Source: Setophaga petechia
Lineage: Eukaryota; Chordata; Aves; Passeriformes; Parulidae
NCBI GenBank assembly: GCA_024362935.1
Contig: JANCRA010000003.1
Span: 50,815,844 to 50,879,843, forward strand
Length of the DNA: 64,000 bases
Direction: 5' to 3'
Below are positions 24,401 through 39,100 of the stretch, one piece after another. A program made the position numbers and the translations under genes. Under the pieces are notes generated by a model, which searched no databases, was not told where the DNA came from, and saw only the letters and a list, made by a program, of their open reading frames with translations. Numbering within the stretch: position 1 is the stretch's first letter; every line of letters begins with the position of its first letter.

Positions 24401-27400
24401 AATTACAAGAAAGCCAACAATGAGCTAGGCAGGAGAGCACATACCTTTGCAAATCCACAGCAATTCAGTCGTGCTCCAAAGCAGCTCCATGCTATGTGCC
24501 ACAATGGCATCAATCAGGCACTCCCAGCACAGCTAAAATCCAGCAGCAGCTTGCTCAGTAAAGGATGGGATGGGCAGTGGGCAATCCCTATGGCAAGTTA
24601 GCCAAAAGCTTTTCAGGATCTATTTCATAGCAGGGAAAACAGACAAGGAAAAGTGATGTTTTTCAAGGTCAGGCAGCATCAGAGACATCCCCTTAAACCT
24701 AAAAGCTAAAATTCAAAAAACTTCTGTAGCCTAAAACTCTGGGCATGAGTTCTGGCAGTTGCCTCCAAATCTCCTCCAGAACAGGCAACTCAGCCTTCCT
24801 TTCCAGAGAAGAGTTAATTGGAAACACACTACCAGTGATTGGAAATAATTACCAGGTGAGACTACTTCCTACAGAGAACCTGGTCCCCTCAGCAAGCCCA
24901 AAACCAGCCAGCACAAAGAGCTTGTAGTTCAGTGATGGCAGTTTTCTATCTGTGATGCAAATCAATACTTTATATCATTAACACTCAAGTTATTCCCGTG
25001 GTTTTGTGTGTTCCCCTTGAACTGAATTCTCTCACCCTTTTTAATGCTAAAGGAGTCAAAATCATAAATGCTTCGAGTCAGCTTCTAAGGGAATGGGGCA
25101 CCTCTCCTCACAAACAGGTGCCATTTGGATTCCCTTCATGAATAGGGGATTGCCTTTTAAAGTCACAGAACACTTTCAGCATTCAATGGCTGGTGCTGGT
25201 GCTGCTCAGGTTCCTTTTGTGATTTGTACCCCAGGGACACAGAGCCCCGTGCACCACCAGTTTCTTCCCTTGTTTTGCACCCCTCATTAGCAATCTGTGT
25301 AAATAAGATGCACAGCACCCACTGGTTAATAAATAAACTCTCACTTTGATTACACTTTCAGTTTCCAAGTGTAGAGCGGACTTTACAACGAGGAATAAAT
25401 GTGTTTGGGCTTTCGGTACCCTTGCAAGATTGTTCACAAATACATGATTCATATCCGATTCTGGACATTAACACTTTCCTTATGACTCACACATACAGTT
25501 AAACAATACAACAGAAAGCTTATTGAGGTTTTGTTTAACATGCATAAAGCACTTATTATTAATATTTTTCAATTTAATTGTTTAACAATTTGCCAATCCT
25601 ATTATTAGCTGCAAGGAGGGGAAGTTTCCAGTTCTGTCTCGAAATAGATGCTTTTGAATTTACCCTGATTTATATTTATAATCTTTCAGCTACAGTTCAG
25701 AACATAAATAACAAAAAGCCATTAAGCACTGTATGGAGCAGGGTATGTACCTTGCCAACCTGCCCACAGAACATTATTTGAATGGGTAGAAGGCAACTGT
25801 CCTGTGTTTCTCATTCTATAGAGCACGATGTGTGCAACATACTGATCAACACACCATTTCCTCACATTGTTTTCCTCTCCAAAGTGAAGGATAAACCAGA
25901 AGATTTGTCCTTCCTCACACAATAGAGCCTTTAGGTCTTCTATCTGGTCCCTACACGTTAGGATGTTCACTGCAATACAATTCCCGGATAAATTGTAATG
26001 AGCAACTGGCAAATCTGAAACCCCTTAAGAGTTCAAGTTCAGTTAAAAAAACCCTGAAGGGTTATTTTTAAAACTTCATCCTTCACTATTCAGTATTCTT
26101 TTAAAGCATGTAAAATCATCATCATTGGGCTGCATTTTCAGTTTGCAAAAAACCAGCTCCATGTCCACACATAGGAACCATGTAAGTGCTAAGCAGAGTT
26201 TGTAAGAATCATACTGTAATGTAGATATAGATTCAGGCAAAATATAAGATTTTGATCTCCAGTTTCAGCCTGCAGGACAGTTTCTTATCTTGGGACATGT
26301 ATGTCAGCCTGAAGTGTGTATTCATGCAAGTTTCACAAACTTGCTCCTATCTTCCTGCAAGCTATTTCTAAACAACGACAGAAATAAGTGTTCCACTGCA
26401 GACAAAGCTTTTCAGTTTGCTCCACTAGAGCTTTTCCAGGGGGTAAACTCTTCTAAAATACTGGAGGAAAACTTCAGGAAACCCTCTGATGACACAGGAC
26501 CATGTTCTGCAGCTGTTGTTCTTGTCAGTAACCCATGAAGTGATGAGTAAGAACCTCCTGGGCTCCATCCTAACCCTGCTGAAGTTACTCACAAAACAGT
26601 CACCCTGTAGGTGTGAGGCTGGCCCTAAATTCAGAGGCTGGCTCTGCCTTGAGAATGCTTTCAACTTTGCCCACAAATTTTTGCAATTTCCAACTGCTTC
26701 CTGACTCTCCATGCTCCTCACTGGTGGTGGTTGTAGTCTTGGACACATTGTCCTCAGCACCTGACCTTGCAGAGGCAGGAACAGTGATTTGCTGGTGTTG
26801 ACAAAGCCCCTCTGCACTCCCAGCTGTGGAAGCTATTTCAGGGTGCTAAGCAAGGATAGGGAAGCTGGGGGAGTTACTCACAAGCAGACACTAGGATCAG
26901 TCATTGCCCCCACATGGCTAATAATTAAATCCCAGAAAACTACATTTTTGGTAAAAAAATGTTAACACTTTATCCCTGCCTCAGCAGCAGAGAATAAATA
27001 GAAAATCCTTCCCTAGGGATGAAGCACCATCCCTAGCTTCCTCCTCAGGTTTCCACAGACATAAAAGGAAAGGGAATAGTGCCCATGGTTCTCCTGCCTG
27101 CTCAGGAACTCAAGTACCACATGTGCTTGAGGGGGATCCTCAGTGCCCTGGCAGCTGGGCATGCTCCCATTATCTCTCATTAATGGTCACATTCTCATCA
27201 GAGCAATGTCCAACAGCCTCACCTGTGAAGGATTCTCTGGGAATAGGTGCCTCAGGCAGCAGCAGCGCTCCCAAAGGACCTGCCCCACATAGCCTGGGTG
27301 TAGATACCACCTTAGGGTGATGCCATGCACCTCCTTCCTGGCTGAGAAGACACCTGAGGGTCCCTCAGGAGCAGCCAGGGATGAGCAGCCAGGGATTGAC

Positions 27401-28933
27401 ACAGCTGGGCACGGTGGGCAGCATTCCCACTCAGCACCATGGCTCTGCAGACAAATTCCATGCATTCCTCCATTCCAGAGTGCCTCAGAAAACACAAGCC
27501 AGTTGCAGGTTTCACCATGCAGCTCTTATCTCAGCACCAGATGACCAAAAAAACCAAAGGGAAATACGAGCAGGGGAAGTGGCTCTCAGTGTTTTCGTGT
27601 GCCGCTTGTTGCTAGGAAAAATATTTCCTTCGTATCTCTGTGGGCTCTGCAAGTCAGCATCAGTGGAGCTCTGCTGGCTGCCAGAGAGCATAAAACAGCA
27701 AATGTCAGGAAAAGAATAGGAAGAAGAAGTAAAGCTTTAAGAATGTTGGTGAATGTCTGTCCCCTCACATGGTCAACGAGGAGACTCGGAGACGCACGCA
27801 CCTCCAATCTTTTCTGGAACAAACCTTGGGAGTGTCTTCCCAAGGTATTTTGTCTAAGTTTTACTTTTTTTTTTTTCCTGTGGGTTTCTTCTTTTGTCTT
27901 TTGGTTTTTTGGTGGGTTTTATTTTTAGTTCAGTTTGTTTAGGGGGAGGGTTTTGCTTGTTTTGTTTTAGAAGGTTGAAAGCAGTAACTCGTGTCAGGGC
28001 AGCACAGGGTGGAGGGGAGCCCCTCTTTGCCTGGTGCTGAGCATTTGAAATGGGCAGGAGACAGAGGGTGGGAAGGGGCCAGGGCAGAGCATCCTCTCCC
28101 CAGGGATGGTGGGACCTGGGTCTGCCACCAGTGACACTTGTAGTCACAGATGACACCAGATAGCCAGAGAGGAAGGCGGACAACCCCTCTGGTCTGGGCA
28201 CCCCACACAGCTCTGAGCCCTGCTGGGACTGGTGACAGCCTCACGGTGTTCCAGCCTTCCTAGAGGCCAAAGGATGACCCATTTCCTAGGCCAGCTATTC
28301 ATCCATCCTTCTGCTAGCAGCTGGGGCCAGTGACAGCGATGAGGGGCTGGGGCTGGAGAGTTTGAAGCTGTGCATCTCTCAGTTTTCTTCACAGGAGCCA
28401 CAGAACAATTCAGTGGATCTGCTTGAGCTGGGTATGGAGCCCCCATTAAACATTTTCCAGCCTCCACTGATCATCCTCCAAATTGTCCCATGTCTGCTCC
28501 CATTGCTGACTGCTTTTTGAGTTCTCACATGGTGCTGCTCTTTGAATTTTCAGTTTGTCACAATAAAGTGGTCTTCCCCACTCTCTTTGCATTGTTTTAT
28601 AAGCCATTTGTTTTTAAGTAAGACTCTTTTTTTCCCTCACAAAAAGAAAGAGCAAAACTTTGTCTGAATACAAATCCCATACCCGGCAGTGTGCTGACAT
28701 TTGTGCACAGAGATGTGCTTTCCAGTTTATTCTATTGTGTGCTTTCTTTCTTTTTTTTTTTTTTTTCCTTTTAAAAGTAGTTCAGTGGAAAGTTTGGATG
28801 ATTCCAGGGGAGTATCCTTTAACATCACCAGAGAAATAGCCTGAAAAATTGGAAATACATATCAGTGTTGCAAGAGGAGTTATGGAGGGGTTGTGGGTTC
28901 CTTGCTTTTGATTTATTCAATATACAGTATCTC
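21456..28933. other. Non-coding DNA with simple A/C and T/G tracts
   Basis: No gene was identified. An A/C-rich tract lies at about 22398-22450 and its strand-complement type, a T/G-rich tract, at about 27862-27970. A near-palindrome GGATATTAAATATCC lies at 21801-21815 inside AT-rich DNA. GC content rises between about 27.1 and 28.4 kb, but the open frames there overlap on both strands and match nothing known to me. Confidence 0.5.
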
Positions 28934-28960
28934 AAAAAAAAAAAAAAAAAAAAAAAAAAA
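28934..28960 (+). repeat. A27 homopolymer
   Basis: An uninterrupted run of 27 A residues is followed by an A-rich tail. I see no recognisable retroposed sequence or flanking duplication directly upstream, so simple homopolymer expansion is the default reading. Confidence 0.9.
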
Positions 28961-29189
28961 GAAGATAAAAAATTTAAAAAAGGACAACTTTCATTGGTAA
29001 CACCAGCAGCTAGCTGTGCTTCTCTCCACCTGGATGTATTAATGCAAGTGCAGTGTTTCCACTGTCCCAGCCACCTGCCTTTTCAGAGCCCACCACTGGA
29101 GCAAGCCCATGGCAGCTCCCGGTGTCCAGCCAAGGATTCTGACCCCATCAGCAGCAGCACAATTCCAGCTTCATGTCCTTGCTGATGTC

Positions 29190-29530
29190 AGCAGGGGCTG
29201 GGCGCTCGGGAGGACACCAGGACATGGATACTGCTGTCGGTCTGGGTTTATATCCCCACAGCACACTGATTGCCCCGCGGTGGGTTTGCCCCAGAGCGCT
29301 CAGGTAGAGGGCTGGAGCTTTATTCCACGGCGCCATCTAGCTCCCGCCAAAGGAATTCTGTCCACAGCTCTTTTCCCACATCTTCCCGACCCAAACCTCA
29401 GCTGACGCTTGGCAGGGAAAACACAGAAGGTGGTAAAGGATGAGGAAGAGTGAACGTCACTGTTGTCCCTTCTTGAAGCTCCTGGGAGCCGGGAGAACGT
29501 GAGCGAGGCAGTCACCCCACAGTCCCCGCT
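29190..29530. other. Locally CpG-richer patch
   Basis: Compared with the rest of the window this stretch has several CpGs close together, including GGGCGCTCGG, CCCCGCGG, CACGGCGCC and GAACGTGAGCGAG. It is short and no TATA box, first exon or downstream gene could be tied to it. It may be a weak CpG island or chance. Confidence 0.35.
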
Positions 29531-29604
29531 TGGTCCTCCTTGGGGAACTTTGTTCTCTCGCTTCAGCAAGGACAAGTGGCTTGGCCCAAACATGGGCAGG
29601 AAAC

Positions 29605-29640
29605 CATTTTGGGTGCACAAATCATTTTGGGTGCACAAAC
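29605..29640 (+). repeat. Two-copy 18-bp tandem duplication
   Basis: CATTTTGGGTGCACAAA occurs twice in direct succession. This is a recent-looking short slippage-type duplication. Confidence 0.85.
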
Positions 29641-32600
29641 TGCCCCCACTCTTTCCTCCCCAGGTACCTCTCACCCTCTGTTTCTCTGTCGCACCCCCGG
29701 GCCACTGCTCTGCAGCAGACAACAGCCAGAACATGCAACATCAACACTGCAACATCAACACCACAAAAGCAAAGACATCAATTACTGCACCTGGCCTGCA
29801 ATTCCCACTAATTACATATAACACATCATGTGTTCTCTAATTTTTTTCCTAGTGATAGTCACTGTGGTTAAGCTGAGCCTTTTCCATCTTAAATATTACA
29901 GATTTCAAACAAATGAGAATTCAGACTCATTTCATACAGAGAAATAAAATCTGCAGGCTATTTCTTCTCTCTGAATATCCTTCACTCACCAGGTTCTCAG
30001 CCTCTAAGCCTGTTTACTAAATAGGAAGTGGCTTGCCCTAAAAATTTTAAGACACTTAAATTTGGGGTGTGCTTGTACCCCAAAGGAAGAGAGAAGACAG
30101 GCTGAGATCACACAAACCAGGAAACGCTCAAAACTGTACGAAAACAGGTAAGATCCAAGCAAAAAACCAAACTTAAAACTCCCAGTCTGCAGGATACTTG
30201 CCAGCCTGTGAGTTAGGCTCCAGTGATGTATGGAATATATTTGCTCTGAGCCCATGCTCTGCTCTATGCCAGAAGCTTTTAAACCATCTTTACAAATATG
30301 TTCCCATCTTTTGCCAAGGGAATGTACAGTCTTTTTCCCCTCACGTTGGTATCTACTGTTGCTCTTATTAAACTTAGAGATTTCTGAGGTTGCAATTACT
30401 TCTGAATATTCTCAAATACTCGATTGGTGTCTACCAAACTTTAGTGCTTTCTCATTTTGGCAAAACAAACATTTTTTTTTCATATTTACTTTGCACGCGT
30501 GCTTCACAAAAAGACCAACAAAACTGCCTAAAAATGCTTCAGTGATCAGTGGTGTTTCAGCTCTGCAGACTGGCAGACTTGTCTGCTCTACTGCATTACT
30601 CTTGAAACAATGAGCTGTTTCTCCACTTCCTTCTGTGATCCTTTGTCCAGAGTGATCCTTTTTCCTCCCACGAAGCTGCCACGCTCTGTGCCTGCACCAG
30701 CAGGGACTTCCAGAAGCCAGGCCTGGTTTTTTCTGCTGTACCCCTTTTGATGTTATACACAATCCTTTTACATTTCCCCAGCTCCTGCTGCCCCAGAGGA
30801 AAGGTGGGATTAGGCTCCAGAAGCCTGGAGACGTGGCAAGGACACAGGAGCAGACTGACCCCACAAGTGGCTCTGTGCAGGTGGGAACTCTGCCATCAGC
30901 TCCTGACCCTGCTGCCCCTTTGGCCATGCCCTGACCTCATCCCTCCTCACCCTTCATGCTACAAACAGATTTGTGTTACAGAGTGAGCTGAAAGACCTCC
31001 TCTCTGGATTTAAGCAACATTTGACAATAAAGATGGAGTTTGAAAGAAGATGAAGCCAGAGCAGGTGTTGCTGGGTTGCAGGAGGTTGACTCCCTTCAAA
31101 ATCCCACATCCAAGAAGAACTGACAGGAAAGGACCCTGCAATTGCTTCTGTAGATTGTATTTAGTTTAGTGTAGTCAAGGGTGGTCCTGGTGTTTGTTAA
31201 CTTTTAGGCTCAAGTGCTTGTCAGATATGAATAAAGAAGATTTCTCCTTTTCCAGGGGTCGCAGCTGCACATAAAGAAAAAACTAAAATTAGAAACAATG
31301 ACTTTCACTAAGGAATGCAGGAAATGTTGTGATGTATTTTCACTGCAACCACTTGAAAGCAGAATTGCTGTGGAAATAAAGCAACTCCAAACACACTGAA
31401 CTTGATGACTCAGTTGGTCCAGAAAAAAAAAATAAAAATCACAAGTCAGCAATTTGAAGGAGCAGCACCACCAAATGTACTGTATCTGCAGCACTGATGT
31501 AATGTGAATTGCAACATCACATTTCCCTGCATGCTGTGCTCATGAGTTTGATGAGCCACAGCTTTTTTAGATGAAGCTTAGGATTTGCAGCATGTTACAT
31601 AAGAGACTTCCCTTTAGAACTGAGGCTGGTAGATGTTGGAACCACCCAACTTCTAAAGGCAGCAATATCCTCCAACTTCCTTCTGACCCTGATCTCAGGC
31701 ACACAGCAAATTACAAACCAGTATAGGTCTAGCCAATTCTTCTAATGCACCCAGAATTATCAGCACTGCAGCATTTTCCATTCAAAACAGTTATGCAAAT
31801 AATCTTCTATCGCCACATGCAAATGATTGAATTGATTTTTTGTAATTTTTCAAACTATTTCCTGGGTTTTATCAGTACCTAAGAAGCAAAATATTAAGAT
31901 AAAAATAAAAATGGGCATCTCTTCACTTGAAATTTTCCATTTCATGTTCTACTTTAATAATGGCCATAAGAAATTATTAGCAGCTTTTAAAAATCTCTTT
32001 TGAAAAAGGATATATCCTCTGGTCTATGGAAGGACAATAGAGAAAAAAATAAACTATGAGAGAATTGTGGAATAGCAGTTCCTGCTTTAATACAATACAT
32101 TTCTACATTCCTGAAGCTGCACACACTGCTGTTTGGAAGTTTAATGAGCAGGAACACTATATGACTAAATTTAAGGAGGGTGACTGCATTTAAAATACAG
32201 ATTTAGGGATCATTTTATCTTTTGCACATTATATTAGACAACTATGAAATAGAAAGTAACCAGAAATTAAATATAGAAACCAATGGAACCAATTTTCATC
32301 CCCCTTTTTGTTTTGCCCTTCTGAAGTTCATACCTTGCTGCTTCTGTTCATGAAAATCATGAAAGAGGATTTTATTTGCTGCTGCCAAAATCTAAAACAT
32401 CATGATATTTTTTGTGCTCTGATGGAGTTGGCCACTCTTGAGAAATCTGGTCTTACCTTCTGCTGTTATTTTCTCTAACTTACCTGAGTATTGTTCATTG
32501 TCTGTTCAGAGCTCTCTGATCTTCTGTACCAGAGCAATTAATTACATTAATTTAATTACATTAATTTAACCCCCACCATGGCCATCCCATGTTATACACC

Positions 32601-35600
32601 CTTTCCTGCTTCCAGTTTCCTTAATTTTCCAGTCACTGGCATATCTAGGAGCGACTCAGAAGTAGCTCATAGGCAGACAAATATTTCCCCATCATGTTTA
32701 AAACCCTCCACACCACTCTGCCACAAGAACAAGGCAAGAAGTAGCAACACGCTTTGAAAAAGCAGAGAGTGCATAGAAAACTAGCAGGATTAAAGGGATC
32801 CCACAAAATATCAGAGTCCACTTCTTAGAAACACTTTGCTTCTGCTAGAATAGTGCCTCTAGCCTTTATTTTCCAGGCAAATTGCCACGACTGTGTAACC
32901 AGCAGAATGGAACAGCTTGGTTATTCTCAGAGAAAGTGAGCTTTAATAATGGTGCTCATTCTCCCTGAGGAACATTCCTGGATAGAGGACACCACTGTTT
33001 TGCTTTTCTTGTTGGCAGTTCCCAGCCAGGCCAGGAGAGCCATGGTTCTCCCAGTCCTGAGCTGGAGCATTGCATCACTGAGGAGCAGCTGACAGCCCAA
33101 GGGTTCTGTGCAGCCACACGGCTGGGCTGGGGGTGGCTGTGGGCTCTGCAAAGGGAAAGGAATGTTCACCAGGAAAATTAGATGAAAATCATCAGCAGAG
33201 AGTGGCCAAGGAGTTTTCCAGCTCTGATTTACTCGCTGCTCTTGGCTCATCACTCCCCTTCTCTTTTTCCGAAGGATCCATCACCAAGCAAGTGGGTTCA
33301 TGGAATAATGACAGCAATTAGTTGCATGGGAGTTACTTTATTCCACAAACTCTGGGATAACTGTGCTCAGACTCATTTCTCTCAAAATACTGAAAGCAAA
33401 CTGGGAGCATCCCATACTTTTAATTCTTTGCATGACTGTGACCTTGTCCTCCAGCCTTGAAATACAAGGTAATTTAAGGTCGAAGTGGCTCCAAGAGAAA
33501 AAATAAAGACTGGAAGAAGAATACATTAATTCAAGTGACATTTAGGTCAGTGCAATCTTTGATTCACTCACAAGAAACCAATTTAAAGTCCAAGAGATTA
33601 ATAAAGTTGAGTGGCAAGAGGCACTTCCAAGCTACCTCTGTGAAAGGAAGGAGAGAAATCATTGCCCTAGAATCTTTGTTTCTTCTAATTTCAAGTAAGA
33701 GATGGAGGACAGAGAAACTTCCTAAATTATTATTATTTGCTTATTTCTCCCACAGTAAGAGCCATAATTCCATGTCGTGGCATGGACCATTAGCATCTTT
33801 TTAATCCCTGTTTTAGTCCTTAAGTGGCCCAAGTGAAATATCTTCTGATACTATGGGGTTACTTGTAACTGACATAAACCACAACTTCGGATCTGAAGCT
33901 CATTTCATCAGCTAAAATTTAGAAAGTTTTAACTTGCATTTTTTTGTTTCCCCATGGGTTATTTTTCTTAGCTCAGGATGGCTCAGGATTGTACCTGTAT
34001 GAATAGAAAGAAATAATGAAAGAATCCCTGTGGTTCAGGTCAGTAAATGAAACAGAAAGTCCTCCTGGTGACTCTGTCCATCCTTGTTACTTCTTATATG
34101 AACTAAACCCTATTTCCTAGAGGGAAAATTGATCTTTTCACTTAACTGACTGTGAAGATGGGAGAGTTCCCAGAACACCCCAGAGTGTAGCTGATACAGG
34201 TGATAATAGGGATACAGGAGGTCTAGCCAGGCACTGCAACCAGATTGGGAATTTTGAGCTACCACAGACAAATATTCCTGGCCATGCTTTTGTAAGACAT
34301 GTACACCTGTAATTTTCTCCTTTCTTACATGCATGGAAACATCCAAAAACTTCTCTGAGCATGGGTTGCTCCTCAGGCATCCCTCACTTAGGGAACAGTA
34401 GAAGAAAATGGGCATTGGCATGAAACAGCAATAGAAATATTTGCATGCTGAATTCCTGGAACAGAACCATATCCCTGTGCAAAGTTTACTTGTATTCTTT
34501 CTACTGATTGTTTCTTAGGAATGACTGGCCAATTTGATTTTCACTCCAGCTGGTTATTCCCACATATTTTGGATTTTATTCAACCTGTACTCATGAGGTT
34601 TAGTGTTTAATTTTTTTTTTTTTTTTGGAGTATCAGCCAGTAGTAAGGAAAACAAGGTACTGCAAACCTAACCATAAAAGGTATGTGAACTTCAAGCTGT
34701 GAAAAAAATGCTCTTGCTCTAATGAAGAAAATTGAAGAATTTTGATACAAGGAAGCTGTGATCACCATGCTGAACAAAACACTTATGCAAGCTAATCTTG
34801 CAAATACAGACATGAACTATTTGAAGAAAGTGAGAGCAAGAAAAGAAAGGGATTCTCAGGAAAATTTTAAATGCTACAGATGAGGTTATAGATGTGCTAG
34901 GGAATTTCTGTGAGGATGGATATTTGCACATATGCTCCTTCATGCAAGTAAATTTCAGTGGAAAATGGAGCTCCTTGAAGACATTCTGTGTCTAGAAGCA
35001 CCAGTGGGAAGGAAAATAGTAACAGAATTTTTATAGACTTTTATAGATTTTTACAGAATTGCAGAGTTCAGATGATCTCCAACAATCTAGCAAAAATTGC
35101 AAAACTTCCAACAAGTTAACAGTTAATATGCTACAGATTATCATTCAAGGGAAACTTTTTAAAGATGAGCATTTTCTGGAACAGAAGTGGTGAAAAATCA
35201 AACTACCTTTCTTCAGACAGAAACAAAGAAAATCACCTACATCAAAAAGCTGAAAGCAAATCAAACAAAGCATGCACTATGTTGAGGGGCAGGAAACCGT
35301 GCAGATTCTACAAAAATGCTGAGATAATAGACAATTCTGACAAGTGAGCCTTTGTTTTCAAGACAAGAAAAATCAGCTTGGATTTAGGTTTTTGAATGGG
35401 TTTGTTTGATCTGTGTATGAGGGCAATGACAGTCATTTAGAATAGGAGACCTCTAGTATTAGGTGTTGGTCATAGGTTAGATTTGTAACCAAGAGTAGAG
35501 CACAAATAATAAAATTAAAGTGTGATACAATCAGTCTGCAAAATGGTGGCTTTAACATGCTAAGATTAAGCACATCCAGAATGGCAATGCATGAATGCAT

Positions 35601-36100
35601 CACCATGAATAACAATTAGCAATTAGAGAAGAACTTTTCTAACTGAGATTAAGACCTGACAACAGCACTGAACGTTTGCCTCTCCCCTACTTAATATACA
35701 ACACTTTTTTAGCTATTTTTGTAAGAAAGAGCTCAAATAAATCTGAGGGGGAAATCATGGATGACTCCACAGTAGTTGGAAAGGAGAGGACATGGGTACA
35801 TCAGGAGCCTGAACATCATCCTTGACCTTGCTAGGAGCACTCTGAAGGAATCATACAGCCTTGCCCTGTTTCACTTTCTGTGCCCAGGAAGTGACCACAC
35901 CTCCATTAACACTTGGTGGCTTTTAGTCCCCACTGCAGAAAGTTTAGGGCAGAGAGAGGCAGCTGTGCCACTGAGTTGTAGCAAAGGAAATCTCTGGGAA
36001 CATTTGCAGGCTAGTGCTGTTCAGCCAGGCTGGAAATTTGGATCTATAGTGATGATCCCAGCACATTTAGGAATTTTATCTTTGCAGAAAAAAGCCCTCA
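29641..36100. other. Non-coding DNA, no gene seen
   Basis: No recognisable protein, RNA gene or dispersed repeat. A small repeat (ATTACATTAATTTA, two copies) lies near 32532-32570. Open frames up to 171 codons (30412-30927, minus strand) show no domain and overlap plus-strand frames. Confidence 0.5.
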
Positions 36101-36111
36101 AAAAATCAATT

Positions 36112-36152
36112 CCCCCCCCCCCAAAAAAAAAAAAACCCACAAAAAACCAAAA
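36112..36152 (+). repeat. Poly-C followed by A/C-rich tract
   Basis: A run of C is directly followed by about 13 A residues and further A and CC or CCC blocks. It is simple sequence of the same A/C type as the tracts near 22.4, 41.75 and 57.73 kb. Confidence 0.8.
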
Positions 36153-39100
36153 ACTTCTAAAGCACACAGCTATAAACTGTAGTCTGCCATTCAAAGCTTG
36201 GCCAGTACATCAGATTCAGTGAGGCCATGTGATTCTGGCAGATGTAACTGCTGCAGTAAAATGCTTATGTACCTCATGCACTGAAACCCTGTTGCTGTAA
36301 TACAGCATTGTCTAGTCTAAGTGCTTTTCCTTAAGGCATAATTTTCTGTCCCAGTTTAGGGGGTTCATAGCAACACTGACAAACATCAGAGTGTCAACCT
36401 ATCCTGAGGCAAAGCACTTTCTGCTTCAAAAAAAAAGATTATCTGTAAGTATTTTTGAGGTGTTCTTACACAGACCTCTAAATTGTGATCTTTCTGAGAC
36501 TGAAGAAAGGAAAATTGCCTACTAGTTCTTAAGCTAAACTTCTCCTCCCCTCTCAATCCTGGCCTTTTTATGGAAGTTCTACTGCTCACTGAAAGAAGCT
36601 GCAGAGGCAACAGGCTAACAACATTTGTTTACTGTGGATCTCCCTTTGAAGGGTGATTACAACAACATCATTCTGCATATCCGGAGGGTGGATTGCTTAT
36701 CTCCCTGAAGGAGAAGGAGAACAATCACATATTTGATAAGTTCAAACAAAAGCGCACACAATTATAGGAAGCCAAGTGTTTGCTAGAAGAGGGCAGTTTA
36801 TACAAACCCCATTTTTATAACCTCATTATACACAATTATTTCATGACAGCTTTCAGGAGCAATGTTCTGCAGCCTGGCAGTATCTTTCCCTTGCGGTGAC
36901 ACGTGAAATATTTTCCATTTGAAAGTTGACACCAAAGGGGAAGCGCAGTGCAGAAAGGAGTCACTGCAAGAACTTTGCTCCGTGTCCACTTTCACCCCCA
37001 CCCACCTCACGTTCTGAGGCAATGAGGTGATGGTAAAGCCACACAAGGCTGCCTTTCCACCTGTAGGAACAGTCATGAGGGCTGTGTGGGTAGGAGACAC
37101 ACTTGCTTGCACCTTAGCTCTAGCAGGAACCTGATGTTCCAGGCCCCAGAGGAGCAGGAGTGCCCAGGAAATAAAGTTGGAGGCACTCTGTGGTGGTGGG
37201 AAGGCTGCACTGACAGGACAGGGTTGTGTGGCTGCAGACATGGAAGAGGAACTGCTGGGGAAAGGCATCACATTCCAAAGGAAGAGTTCTTTGCCCAAGT
37301 ATTCACCTCTAAAAGGATATTGACAGCAGTAGGTTGGTTTGATTTGTGACACACTCACTGAAGGGGTTCCAGTGAGCCACATGAGAACATGCAGCACTAA
37401 AGGGCTGGAGATTCAGGGAACTGGTGCTCTCAATCTAAGTGGATTGGGGGGGAGAAAGGAATTTCCTTCTAGGGAAGAAGGCAAAAGGAGAAGGAGAAGG
37501 AGGAGAGATTTTGGTTGTCTTTAGCACTTTCTAAACACTCATAACTGGCCTACAAGCTAAATGACACCATTGTCTAAGAAAATAAAATCTAGTTCTGTTA
37601 TAAATGTAAATAAATAAATAAATAAAATTCTTAAAAGAAGGTAAAAAATCATTTCCTACATGGATTGAGTAAGGAAGACTTCCTTGATGTTATCTGTAGC
37701 TTTTTATAAAGGTAATCCTCCAGCCTGAAAACCCAGATTCCAGGAGGAGTGAGGAAGGTTTTCAGGATCAGATTGTAGAGTTTGTTTACAAAAGAATGCT
37801 AGTAAAGGGAAAGAGATGGGCACAAAAATGTCCATCTCAGCACAGCATGCTTATAGCCTTTGTTATAATGCTGTAAAGATACTTTGGGCAGCTTACTGGC
37901 AAATCCAGTCAAAAAAGAAAATAGGTTACACAGGGCTCATTTGAGTTCGAATAACTTTACATCTCTACAATTGCTGTACCTGTGTCTAGCCCTTGAAAAG
38001 AAAAAAAGGTCAGTGACAGCAAGCAGTTGTTCAGTGACCACAAAAAAAGAACATGTCCCACAGGCTGTTCAACCTTGAACATTTCTGTAAATAGAATTCT
38101 GCCTGGAGTATTTAAGGCTTTCATCACAATTAGTGTATTCTGTTCATAGCATTGACTGGTTTATTACCTTAGCATTATGCCATATGTAATAAAAAAAGTT
38201 TTCACAGGCTTATTATCCTGAAGAGTTGGGTGCACACAAAAAATGGTTGTACATGTTCACAGAGCCAAGGCCAAAAAAAGACTCGTTTAGGAACGAATAT
38301 TTCTTTTGCTGGAAAACTTCCATTTCTCTTTTTCATGTAATGCATAAGTGACTGCCATGGAAATGTAGGGCTGAGGCTCGGTCCTGATGCCACCAAGATA
38401 AAAGGCAAAATTGTCTTTGAGTTCCAGACATAGAAATTATTTTTCTGGACTCATTGTAAGGTTCAAAAAGTGAAGATATTTATGTTGCATTTTAAGGCAA
38501 GCATATTAATTTTCTTCAGACATGTGCAACTAACTGAAACAGAGACACCTTTCTTTACTGATTTATGCAGGGTGACTGGGAAAACTGCACAGAAAAATAT
38601 CTTCCTTCCTACATACTTGGCTTCTTGTACCTCAGCATATATAGATCCAAGCAGTATTTTCACTTCCAAATTTTTAATGTTAATTATTTACTTCTAGTCA
38701 CCTTTAAGTATGGATGATCTGGCTGCCTTTTCCAGGAAGAATAAAGAATTCTCTTTGATTGCCTTTTGTTATGCAGCATTCTGCAGGAAAATGTAGCATC
38801 ACCTTCTGCAGGTACAATCACATGGGAGGGAGCACAATCCTGTAAACACATCCAATTTTACACTTACTCTTTTTCTCCTTTCTTAAACAAAGTTTCCTTC
38901 ACCAGGAGATTTGGCATTAGAGAGGTTGTTGGAATAAATGAAGGGACAGAAGTGTCATCTGGTTAATACCCAAGTAAAAGCAAAAGCAGAGTCAGAGACA
39001 TGAAAGCCATCAGAGATATCCTACTATTTATGATGTGAATGTAAAGTGTGCTTAAGGCAACGTGAATTACCCTCAGGAGATCTCTGATGTTACAAAAGTA

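Noticed and set aside
36798..37397. 199-codon minus-strand open frame
   Set aside because: No recognisable domain, overlapping frames on the other strand, no promoter or splice context. One or two frames of this length are not surprising in 64 kb read six ways.
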